A DNA stretch of 45,725 bases, taken from the NCBI GenBank assembly GCA_946408825.1, contig CAMJTU010000033.1, positions 1-45,725 on the forward strand, given 5' to 3'. Origin of the DNA: an uncultured Planctomycetaceae bacterium. Lineage in GTDB: Bacteria; Planctomycetota; Planctomycetia; Pirellulales; Thermoguttaceae. Of this stretch, positions 8,737-16,500 are shown piece after piece. The position numbers and the translations under genes are program-made. Position 1 is the first letter of the stretch; each line of letters begins with the position of its first letter. A model generated the notes under the pieces. That model had not been told where the DNA came from. It searched no databases and worked only from the letters and a program-made list of their open reading frames with translations.

Positions 8737-9639
8737 CTAAAACAGAAGGTTCGTTATTTTGCGCAACGTTTCAACGGCTTGCTCGTAAGGGACGGCGTCT
8801 GACGGTAATGTTCGGATAATGATTTCATAATCCTGTTTGTAGAAATCGGAGTTAAGAAATTCTTCGACGACCGTCTTTATATCGATGTTCTCCTTGGCGG
8901 ACGGACAGACGGGGAGCGTAGCTCGGCAACTTCGAACCTGTTTTGCAAGTTCTCTCAATGCGTCGTCGATTACAACGTGAGAGGAGAGTTTGTGTAGGTC
9001 GTAGATATGTCTTGAAAAACGTTTGTCTTTTCCTTGAAGGTAGTAGTCGCAGAGCGCGAAGATCTTGTCGACGAAGGTTCTTCTAACAGATTGAACGTTC
9101 ATCGAGAAGGGTTCTAGTTCGTATTCGACGACGATATCCGGAGCGACGTCTTTTATTGCTTCATAGATTATCGAACTGACTTCCATTATTTCCGTTGGAA
9201 ACGACGGGGTTATCAGCGCGGTTTCCAATCTAACGCTGGATAATCCGCCCTCGATGGAGGCGCTAACGGTTGATCTGTAGTTAAAAAGGTAATAGTTGTA
9301 GTCTCTGTCGCTTTCGACGTTATCCCAATTTCCAATAGGCGTCTGCAACTCGTCGCCGACGAGTTTAACGACGTCGTACTTGAGTTTTCTTCGTCGCGAT
9401 CTTCCGATATGTTCCGCAAATGTTACGTCGACGTCTTCGGAGAATCGGTCGATAATACGATAGCATTTCGATAAGGAAGCTCCTCCTTTAAAAACAATTC
9501 CCGGCGCCTTTCGAGCGAGAAGTTTCAGGATCATCGTTTCATAGTAATCCTTTTCGATAATAGATTGGGCGACCCCCGTTTTTTCGTTGACCGCGCGGAT
9601 AATCTCTTGAAAGAGTTCTCTATCGTTATGCAAGAACAC
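8737..9639 (-). CDS. AbiEii/AbiGii-family nucleotidyltransferase toxin
   Basis: A 300-residue protein of the AbiEii nucleotidyltransferase toxin family, the toxic half of type IV AbiE-like toxin-antitoxin and phage-abortive systems. The nucleotidyltransferase signature is visible as KGGASLSKCYRIIDRFSEDVDV at about residues 57-78 (split G-S and SED-D elements), and the family motif HIYDLHKL lies near residue 217. The start overlaps the end of the upstream antitoxin gene by 14 bp, so the two are co-translated. Length is normal for the family and I see no disruption. Mode of action is inferred from the family: transfer of nucleotides to an RNA or protein target that inhibits growth. Confidence 0.88.
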   Translation of the reverse strand: MFLHNDRELFQEIIRAVNEKTGVAQSIIEKDYYETMILKLLARKAPGIVFKGGASLSKCYRIIDRFSEDVDVTFAEHIGRSRRRKLKYDVVKLVGDELQTPIGNWDNVESDRDYNYYLFNYRSTVSASIEGGLSSVRLETALITPSFPTEIMEVSSIIYEAIKDVAPDIVVEYELEPFSMNVQSVRRTFVDKIFALCDYYLQGKDKRFSRHIYDLHKLSSHVVIDDALRELAKQVRSCRATLPVCPSAKENIDIKTVVEEFLNSDFYKQDYEIIIRTLPSDAVPYEQAVETLRKITNLLF

Positions 9640-10249
9640 GGAACAGCCTCATTTCATAATAGGCTCGAAACGTCGAATCGGGGTATTTTCCGATGTATCG
9701 ATCAATATCTCCTTGGGCGATATGATTGTCTAACGCGTATTTCTGGATGATCTCGCTCGCTTCGCCGTAATCGCAATCGAGGTATTCGTCGAGGTTTTTC
9801 AAGAGGTCGAGGAGCGGCAGAACTTTGGCGTTTTCGACGGAAACGGGAACAATGGAACGGCGGACGATGAACGACTGTTTGCCGACGACGATTTCTCTGA
9901 CGGCGGCGGCGAGGTTGTTCGTCGCAATTTCCATCTTCATGGGGACCTGCCATGAGACGCCGATGAAGTTGGCAAAGGTCGCGCCAGAATAATACCCGAT
10001 CGTCTTGCCCCGACGTTCGACGTATTTGCGCGTCGCGACCGTTTCGGAACTCGGGCCTGCGGCGAACGCGAGCCGCGTCCGTTTGGGGATATAGTACACC
10101 CCTTTTTCGTATCGAACGATTTTGCCCGAGTCGGCGAGCGTCTTAAACTGCTGGAGAAGGTTGGGACGGTTCACCCCTTCGATCGAGACGTCTTCGACAA
10201 AGATCGGCTCGCCCGGCTCGTACTGCATTTTTAAACGCTCAAAAAGCAT
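9626..10249 (-). CDS. AbiEi-like antitoxin (DUF6088 type)
   Basis: A 207-residue protein resembling DUF6088/AbiEi antitoxins. An N-terminal winged-helix region (residues 1-55, LLQQFKTLADSGKIVRYEKGVYYIP) is the expected DNA-binding part. The remainder (KTIGYYSGATFANFIGVSWQVP, then a VENAKVLPLLDLLKNLDEY block) is the family's C-terminal domain. The ATG at 10249 follows GAGGA on the minus strand. AbiEi proteins act as antitoxins and autorepress by binding inverted repeats in their promoter. A suitable 10-bp palindrome lies between the predicted transcription start and the gene. It forms a two-gene operon with the downstream nucleotidyltransferase. Confidence 0.82.
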   Translation of the reverse strand: MLFERLKMQYEPGEPIFVEDVSIEGVNRPNLLQQFKTLADSGKIVRYEKGVYYIPKRTRLAFAAGPSSETVATRKYVERRGKTIGYYSGATFANFIGVSWQVPMKMEIATNNLAAAVREIVVGKQSFIVRRSIVPVSVENAKVLPLLDLLKNLDEYLDCDYGEASEIIQKYALDNHIAQGDIDRYIGKYPDSTFRAYYEMRLFRVLA

Positions 10250-10283
10250 GGCGGTTTCCTCGGAGAATCATAAAAAGTAAAAC

Positions 10284-10293
10284 ATCATATGAT
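10284..10293. promoter_or_regulatory. Candidate AbiEi operator palindrome
   Basis: The perfect dyad ATCATATGAT starts within about ten bases of the minus 10 box of the AbiE promoter. A repressor bound there would block transcription, matching the autoregulation known for AbiEi proteins. Binding by this protein is inference. Confidence 0.4.
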
Positions 10294-10301
10294 ATAAAAT
10301 A

Positions 10302-10330
10302 ATTCTACAACGATGATCCAAGTTCGTCAA
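10302..10330 (-). promoter_or_regulatory. Sigma70-type promoter of the AbiE module
   Basis: On the minus strand TTGACG (10330-10325), a 17-bp spacer and TAGAAT (10307-10302) make a near-consensus promoter about 50 bp upstream of the antitoxin ATG. Confidence 0.6.
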
Positions 10331-10412
10331 CAGACATGTTGGAAAAGCGCCTAGCGCGAGGCGTTTACGGGACGATAGAAAGCCGTTTTATGAGTTTCTT
10401 CGGAACGGCGAC

Positions 10413-10440
10413 AAAAAGCCCAGACGCGTCTGGACTTTTT
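10413..10440. terminator. Palindrome B, terminator-like repeat-family member
   Basis: The 14-bp perfect core CCAGACGCGTCTGG is flanked by AAAAAG and CTTTTT arms with one mismatch between. It lies about 60 bp beyond the stop of the last gene in the DUF3990 operon (minus strand). The right flank AAGTTGGGTCAAACGATAGC resembles that of palindrome A. Confidence 0.65.
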
Positions 10441-10502
10441 AAGTTGGGTCAAACGATAGCAAAAACGAAGTGGAATTCGCTTGACGTCACGACTGTTGAA
10501 CG

Positions 10503-10775
10503 TCAATAATCGTTCGTTTTCGTCGGCTCTTTTTCACGTTTTCTTTCGGCGAGTTCTTCTTCATAGAGAACCCTTAGATACGTCGGGCCCTCTCGCCAGA
10601 TTCCGTCGTCGAAGTCGAAGAGGTCTTCGTAGGTTTTCGATCGGGCGAATTCAAGCGCGACGCGTTCGAAGGCGACGCCTCGCTCTTGAGCGTACGAGAC
10701 AAGCATGCAACGCATGACGACGATCGCGGTCGCCTCTTTGACTTTCGTCGGAACTGAACTAACGGGCGGATTCAT
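10503..10775 (-). CDS. Small unrecognised protein, third gene of the DUF3990 operon
   Basis: A 90-residue protein that I do not recognise with certainty. It overlaps the DUF3990-type gene upstream by 17 bp and so is translationally coupled to it. The sequence is predicted mostly helical, with a distinctive block ERVALEFARSKTYEDLFDFD followed by GIWREGPTYLRVLYEEEL and a charged tail. Small proteins with a comparable F-x-S-K-T-Y block accompany DUF3791/DUF3990 genes in gut bacteria as I remember it, but I cannot check this here. The likely role is an accessory or antitoxin subunit. Confidence 0.6.
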   Translation of the reverse strand: MNPPVSSVPTKVKEATAIVVMRCMLVSYAQERGVAFERVALEFARSKTYEDLFDFDDGIWREGPTYLRVLYEEELAERKREKEPTKTNDY

Positions 10776-11331
10776 AGCGGATACTCCTTACAAATCGCAG
10801 CGAGGCGACCGCCGCGTCGGTTCGAAAACAGAACTGATCTTTAAGCCGATTCGGTTCGAGAAGCTCGACGGCGATACGGTCGGCGCGGTCGTCCCCCGGT
10901 CTGCCGTAGGCTCCCGCGAGGTAGTTGTTTAAAGTGACTGCGGTTTGATCGTTCGCTATCTTGCCGCCCACGACGTCAATTTCGGCGTATTGCCGGCGCA
11001 ACCCCGGAAATAAACTCACGTCTCGATTGCTCGCGACGAAATGAAGCCATTCGGCGTCGGTCTCGTCGAAATAGCGTATCGAGAGTTTGGGATTGGGACG
11101 GTATTCGAAAACGGAAACAACGCCTGTTTCTTCCGCGTCTTCAGAAATGAGACCGCGACGCTTTGCCTTTCGGAGCAGCGCGGGAATATAGGAAACCGTT
11201 TGAGACAGCGACGACGTTAGATAAAACCCTTTGCCAAAATCGAGCCCGTCTCGGCAAAGGGACAAATCTATCGTTGAAACTTCGACGTAGCTCCCGTGAT
11301 AGAGGAGACCGTTTTCTGGGATTCTGATCAT
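10759..11331 (-). CDS. DUF3990 protein, ADP-ribosyltransferase-like putative toxin
   Basis: A 190-residue protein matching the DUF3990 family, which belongs to the ADP-ribosyltransferase fold group. Recognisable elements are LLYHGSYVEV near the start (the H of the H-Y-E type core), GLDFGKGFYLTSSLSQ around residues 30-45, then WLHFVASNR and a C-terminal YAEIDVVGGKIANDQT stretch. In this family the first block binds NAD. It sits between a DUF3791 gene (4-bp overlap) and a small third gene (17-bp overlap), an arrangement that implies co-translation of a complex. Toxin activity by ADP-ribosylation is inference from the fold and context; the target is unknown. Confidence 0.75.
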   Translation of the reverse strand: MIRIPENGLLYHGSYVEVSTIDLSLCRDGLDFGKGFYLTSSLSQTVSYIPALLRKAKRRGLISEDAEETGVVSVFEYRPNPKLSIRYFDETDAEWLHFVASNRDVSLFPGLRRQYAEIDVVGGKIANDQTAVTLNNYLAGAYGRPGDDRADRIAVELLEPNRLKDQFCFRTDAAVASLRFVRSIRYESAR

Positions 11332-11549
11332 ACCTCGACTCCGTCGACGCGAAGGATTTCTTTGAGTTCCTCAACCGCGCGCTGATAGCCGCTTACGTGA
11401 AGTATGTCGTAGCAGTCCGAAATATATTCCAAAAGACGATGATTCTCAAATAAGTCCGCGCACTGCGACGGGGAGAGATTCCACTTTTTTTGAGCCAGAC
11501 GAAAAACCCAACACTGCATGTCGGCGATATCGATTTCTCGTTGCGTCAT
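11328..11549 (-). CDS. DUF3791-type small protein, putative antitoxin
   Basis: A 73-residue protein of the DUF3791 type: an N-terminal MQCWVFRLAQKKW helix, SPSQCADLFENHRLLEYISDCYDILHVSGYQRAVEELKEIL running to the end. It is the first gene of a three-gene minus-strand operon and overlaps the DUF3990 gene by 4 bp (ATGA type). Proteins of this family occur next to DUF3990 genes, which suggests an antitoxin or partner role. A TAGAAT lies only 3-8 bp upstream of the ATG, so the true promoter position is unclear. Confidence 0.7.
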   Translation of the reverse strand: MTQREIDIADMQCWVFRLAQKKWNLSPSQCADLFENHRLLEYISDCYDILHVSGYQRAVEELKEILRVDGVEV

Positions 11550-11597
11550 GGAATTCTACAAATTGGTTGTTGGAAAAGTTCGTCACGTGCGATCTCC

Positions 11598-11629
11598 CCA
11601 AAAAGTTCAGACGCGTCTGAACTTTTTGG
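11598..11629. terminator. Palindrome C, perfect 32-bp inverted repeat
   Basis: The left arm CCAAAAAGTTCAGACG is followed immediately by its exact complement, 32 bp with no mismatch. It lies 41 bp beyond the stop of the TraB-family gene (minus) and about 50 bp upstream of the DUF3791 operon, so it fits a bidirectional terminator. The core CAGACGCGTCTG is shared with palindrome B. Confidence 0.75.
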
Positions 11630-11670
11630 AAAGAACCCGTCGAAGCCAAGAGCTTCCTTGTTACGCGTGT

Positions 11671-12768
11671 TTACTCTTCAATCTTTTCAAGATTCCACGC
11701 TCTGAACCATCGAACCTCGGGCTGACGCTTAAGGCCAAACTCGTTTTCGAGTCGGTTTCCTAGGTCGGGGAGGTGCGCGGCGCCGAAGAAGAGGGCGACG
11801 CGTTCGCGGCCCGCGTCGAGTTCTTCGCGGACGACGGCGATCGCTTTCTTGTTGCGCAGGTGGATCATCGCGCTTTCTCGAGGTTTCTTTTCAGCGTCGT
11901 TCTCTTCGATCGCGCGGAGTTCCTTGTCGAAGTCGCTTAAAGAGGAATCGGCGAGTTCGACCGCAAAGAGCCGTCTGGCGGCGAGCCGCAAATCTTTCGA
12001 ACAGAGCAACACGACCGCCGAGCCTTCGGTCGAGCCGGGAGTCGAGTCTAGGAATATTTGCGCGAAGGTCTCTACGAAGAAATTGGCGACGTCTCCGTTT
12101 TTGACCAGCATCAGAACGAACTCCATCGCGCCGCAGTCGCCCCGTCTGAGGTTATCCGCCAGGTAATCGATCCCGTCCATCTGATGCGTCAGTTTGAGGA
12201 ACTTCGCGGAGTCCTCTTGGAAATAGGAGATGAAGTTTAGCGGGTTGAGATTGCGCTTCTCGTTCTTCTTTTTCTTCGACTCTTCAATGAGGGCGGCGAC
12301 GTCGTCGGAGTCGGAGACGAGCTCAAAGACGACGGTTTCGTACTCCTTGAAGAGTTCGTTGATTCTGTCGTAGTAGCTCTTTTCCGCGATGTGAATCGCG
12401 CCGACAAGGTCGACGTAGACGTCGCGCGTTTCGCCGTCCGCGCCCTGATACTGTCCCGAATAGCGGATTACGGAGGTCTCCAATCCCGTCGGCGTTCCGT
12501 CGTCGCGACGCGTTAGACGGATCGGTTCGAGGTTAGATTCGGCGTTATTGGCGATAGAATCGGCGTTATTGTTCGAGTCGTCGTTTTGCGCGGAATCGTC
12601 GACGTTCGCAGAACCGTTGTTTTGCGGCTCCTGCGCGACGGTTTGACGGGAAAGCGCGGCGTTATTGGTACAGAACGCGACGGCGAGGACGAAAAAGAGA
12701 GATATGGCGTGATGCGCAATCTTACCGACGATTGCGCTTCTGGCGTAATTCGTGAACGCGCGGCGCAT
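11671..12768 (-). CDS. Exported TraB/PrgY (GumN-like) family protein
   Basis: A 365-residue protein whose ATG at 12768 is preceded by AGAGG at 6 bp. A long signal peptide (about residues 1-46, core AISLFFVLAVAF) is followed by an Asn/Asp-rich linker (NNGSANVDDSAQNDDSNNNAD). The TraB/GumN domain then begins with VDLVGAIHIAEKSYYDRINELFKEYE. The family's conserved VGxxHxA element and E in TVVFELV are present, as is a late LFFGAAHLPDLGNRL block with the second His. Members are thought to be metalloprotease-like and dampen signalling or pheromone activity; a catalytic role here is inference. The C-terminus (LKRQPEVRWFRAWNLE) is typical of bacterial members. Confidence 0.8.
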   Translation of the reverse strand: MRRAFTNYARSAIVGKIAHHAISLFFVLAVAFCTNNAALSRQTVAQEPQNNGSANVDDSAQNDDSNNNADSIANNAESNLEPIRLTRRDDGTPTGLETSVIRYSGQYQGADGETRDVYVDLVGAIHIAEKSYYDRINELFKEYETVVFELVSDSDDVAALIEESKKKKNEKRNLNPLNFISYFQEDSAKFLKLTHQMDGIDYLADNLRRGDCGAMEFVLMLVKNGDVANFFVETFAQIFLDSTPGSTEGSAVVLLCSKDLRLAARRLFAVELADSSLSDFDKELRAIEENDAEKKPRESAMIHLRNKKAIAVVREELDAGRERVALFFGAAHLPDLGNRLENEFGLKRQPEVRWFRAWNLEKIEE

Positions 12769-12885
12769 GGCGAACCTCTGTGGACAACGTTTCTATAAGG
12801 GGTATGGAGCCGGTCGAGAAGGGCGGTTTCAACGCCGTTTCACGTCCGACGTCGCTCGAAAATTTCAGGAACTTATTGAAAATAA

Positions 12886-12967
12886 TTGTATCAAATTGTC
12901 GTCATCGTGACAAGAATTGTATCGAAAACAGACGCGATTCTGTTCGAAATGACGCAAAATGATACAA
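12886..12967. promoter_or_regulatory. Cluster of TTGTATC-type words, possible regulator sites
   Basis: TTGTATCA at 12886-12893, TTGTATCG at 12917-12924 and the inverse TGATACAA at 12960-12967. The first two are spaced 31 bp and the last two 43 bp, close to whole helical turns. A TTGTC/GACAA dyad (12896-12913) lies between the first two. They sit 118-200 bp upstream of the TraB-family gene and over 500 bp upstream of the giant gene. Confidence 0.3.
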
Positions 12968-13042
12968 AAAACAGGAGAATTGCCGCAAGCTTCTCGTTTT
13001 AGCGTCGTCGATTCATGCCGTCCAAAAGGATTTTTCCAAAAA

Positions 13043-13063
13043 TCTTAGGACGACGTCCTGAGA
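13043..13063. repeat. Hairpin, possible diverged fourth member of the palindrome family
   Basis: TCTTAGGACG pairs with CGTCCTGAGA in a 21-base imperfect hairpin, preceded by CCAAAAA as in palindrome C and followed by GCCCAGACG. Unlike the other three it does not directly follow any gene. Confidence 0.35.
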
Positions 13064-13513
13064 CGCCCAGACGACAAAAGCTCTGCAAACTCTGCGGATT
13101 AACAGAATCCCTTGCTTTACGCGTTAGGAATATTGCAAAACTTGCGCCTAACGAGAATAACTTGAAAAAATGACGCGACCTAATCTTTCGACGAGGGCGC
13201 GGAAAATTTTTTGCATTTTATTTATTGTCGATGGAAGGGATTGGTTATTCTGTGTATATTTATAAGGAAGGTCGGGAGGTCTGCTTTTGAGCGACTCGCG
13301 CGTCTGTTTTCTCCGGAGAGACGGGCGCAGAAGAGGAGCGCGAACGCGACGATCAGAGCGCGTCAAGGCTCCCGTTCACAAGTAGATTTCAGGTTTCCCG
13401 TCGAGAGGGATAAGGCGCGCGCCAATGCTCTCGCGGGAGCGGATCAGCGTTACCTCGCGGGTACGGAACGCGCACGTTCCGGGGACGCGAAATTTTAAGT
13501 CAGGCGGTATAGA

Positions 13514-16500
13514 ATGTCGTTTTCGCGGAAGAATAAAGTTTGGGGCTTCGCCGAATCGCTGTTGAGTCATGTTGGCAAGAAAGACGGCGATCGAGCCCGC
13601 GCTCAGAAAATGAAAAAGCTCTTCGTCGACCAGCTTGAAGAGCGACAGATGCTTAGCCTGACGGTTGCGACGACCGAAAACCTGCTCGTCAACACGTCGT
13701 GGCAGGATATTCGCGGCGACGTCGCGGTCGATTCGAACAACGCGGGCGACGTGGTCGTCGCGTGGACCGCCGCCGACCGGTTAAATAATCCGGACTACGA
13801 TTCGACCGACCCGACGTCGAATATGTATCTTGTCGACGCGAACGGCGCTTACATCGAAGACCTGAACGTTTACGCGCGTTACCTCACCGACGAGGTTCAG
13901 ATCATCACGATTCCGGAAGAACTCGTTCCGGGCGCGACGCTCGACGGCGGCGGCAAGGTTCAGTCGGGTTCGTTTGAACTGATCTACAACGCGTACGAGA
14001 CGCAGCGTTTCTCGATCTTCACGTCGAACTTTGCGCAGGCTGACCCGGACGTCTACTCGACGACGAACAGTCAGTCTGTTTTCTATCTCGGTCTCTACGC
14101 CGAAGGCGAACTGACGTGGATTCTCTATCGTTACGATTCTTCGTTGCTTCCGAGCGACAACGCGGCGAACCTTCAGGAAGCGATTCGCAACATTCCGGGT
14201 AAAGAATATCAAGACGTCGTCGTGAGCGCGTATAGCGAGACGGACTTCGACGTCACGTTCTTTGGCGAAAACTGGGCGGGCTACGACCTCACCGACATTC
14301 GCGTGTCGAACGACTATTATTCCGACGTGACGAAACTGATCGACAAGATCAGCGAGCTCAGCTTCGACGTCACGGAGTTGGAAGGCTGCACCGTTTTCCA
14401 GAAGCTCGTGCTGACCGATCTTTTCGGCGCGAACTACGCGACGACGATCGCGAATATGATCAAGACGTCTGGGCGCAAGTCCGTTATCAAGACGTTGCAG
14501 AGCGCGCGCGACGCGCTGACCGACAACCTGACGTCGGGCGTCGTTTCGACGGTCGACGAGGTCATGTCGATCACGTCGTATAACGCGAAGGGGCAGAAGA
14601 CGGGCATCGTCGTCGACGCGGATCCTTACAAGACCGCGCAGAATATCCAGAAGGCGTTCGACAGCGCGAATTACGCCGCGAAGCTTTACGCTCCGATCAC
14701 GCGCGGGTACGAATACAACGAAAAGACGCACCGCTTCGAGTACACGAGCGCCCCGACGAGCGCGTACTCTTCGGACGAATCCTACGGCTCTATGCAGGCG
14801 CCGATTCCCGGTCTCGAAGTTTTGGTCGAGCCGGTTGCGGGAACGACGAACCAGTTCCGCGTCACGTTCACGGGCGTGAGCGGGCTGATCGATCAGGATC
14901 CGCTCTTCGTCTCCGCCGCGACGTATTCGACGAAAGTCTCGAAGTCTTACGTCTACACGGACGTCGTCGTCCAGAACCCGAAGACGGGTCTCTATGAATA
15001 TACCGGGACGGGCGATTACGACGTCAATAAGTCGACGGTTACGGTCAAGCAGTCGAGCGAAGTTTTCCGCGTCAACTCGGTCGAGATAGCGGACTTCGTC
15101 CTCGACGAAGACGGCGACGTCATGACGGACCGTTACGGCGAGATGTACATTAATGGCACGGGTCGCACGGATCAGTCGAAACCGGACGTCGCGCTCAGCG
15201 CCGACGGCTCCTTCGTCGTGGTCTGGCAGAACGAGAATCCGGACGCGCTCGACACGTACAACCGCACGGACGTCTATGCGCGTCGCTTTAAGACGCAGGG
15301 ATATCTCCCGACGGTCGACGAAGCGGGCTACGACGCGAACTATACCGTGAAGTTTTACGACAACGGCTCGGAAGACGGCAGCGTCGGAATCGACACGCCG
15401 AGCGGATTCGTTTACGATCCTTACGCCTTGAACGCCGCGTCCTCGGTCGGCGTGCAGTGCGTCGCGCCGGTTGCGGACGAGTTTATCGTCAACGCGTCGC
15501 TGAACGGTCAGCAGATCGACCCGTCGATTTCGGCGAACCTCGACGGAGCCTTCATCGTTTCGTGGACCTACATTGCGCAGGACAACTCTTACTTTGGCGG
15601 CGTTTACGGTCGTCAGTTCAACAACGAAGCGGAGTCGCTCACCGGCGATATTACCTTCGCGAGCAGCCAGGTCAGCTCGAACTACTACGGACCGTCCTAT
15701 ACGGCGATGTCTGACGGCGGTTTTGCCGTCGTGATGTGGAATTACGGATCGGATCTCTATCTCTCCGCGCTGGAGCCAGGTTCTGACGTCTTTATCATCG
15801 ACGCGGATCAAATCGCGAGTAACGCCTACGGCTCGAGCGTCGATTTCGACTATAACGAGCGCTTTGCGGTCGCGTATACCGTCGAGTCGGATAGCGACGC
15901 CGCCGGTACGACGAAGCTGCCGCAGACCGACGTTTACACGACGATCTATCGCATCAACGAGGTCGAAAACGCCGAAGACGAGAACGCGTTCGACTACGCC
16001 GCGACGACGACCACGACGACGACGAACAACAATACCGGGACCAATACGAACTCGTCGACGACGAGCAATACCGGCGACAATACGAACGCGGCGACGGGAA
16101 CGACGGGACTTTTCGTAGGCGTTCGTGAAAAGAGTACGAAATACACGGCCGAGTCGATCCTGGGCGCGACGCTCGTAAACCCGATCGTCGTCGCGGATCA
16201 AGGCAATCCTTCGGTCAGCGTCGACGCGGACGGCGACGTCTTCATCGCGTATCAGGGCTTCGGAATGGATATTCATTCCGTCCCGAACGATTATCTCAGC
16301 AATCCCGCGCTGATGTATTCGACCGACTACGACGATCTCTATATCCAGCTCAAGTGGAGCGATTTCGAAGACAATAACCTTGTCTACGAAAACAAGCAGT
16401 TTATCCGCGGTCAGAAGTATTCCTACGAGAGCAAGAACGAAGACCTTATCTACTATATCAAGCTCGCGCTTGGATGGGGCTACGACTCCTACGGCGACTT

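Larger units (their letters stand above)
12769..13513. other. 745-bp control region between the TraB gene and the giant gene
   Basis: No gene with credible codon use. It holds three TTGTATC-type words at 12886, 12917 and (inverted) 12960, a GATTTTT/AAAAATC dyad at 13029-13044, an imperfect hairpin at 13043-13063 and an AT-rich tract around 13200-13265. It should contain the giant gene's promoter, but I see no clear minus 35/minus 10 pair. Confidence 0.5.

Noticed and set aside
8565..11629. Palindromes as integron attC sites of a cassette array
   Set aside because: The cassettes-with-palindromes picture fits loosely, but I cannot find paired RYYYAAC/GTTRRRY core sites flanking the palindromes (only GTTGGGT beside B), modules contain two or three genes with their own promoters, and no integrase is in view.
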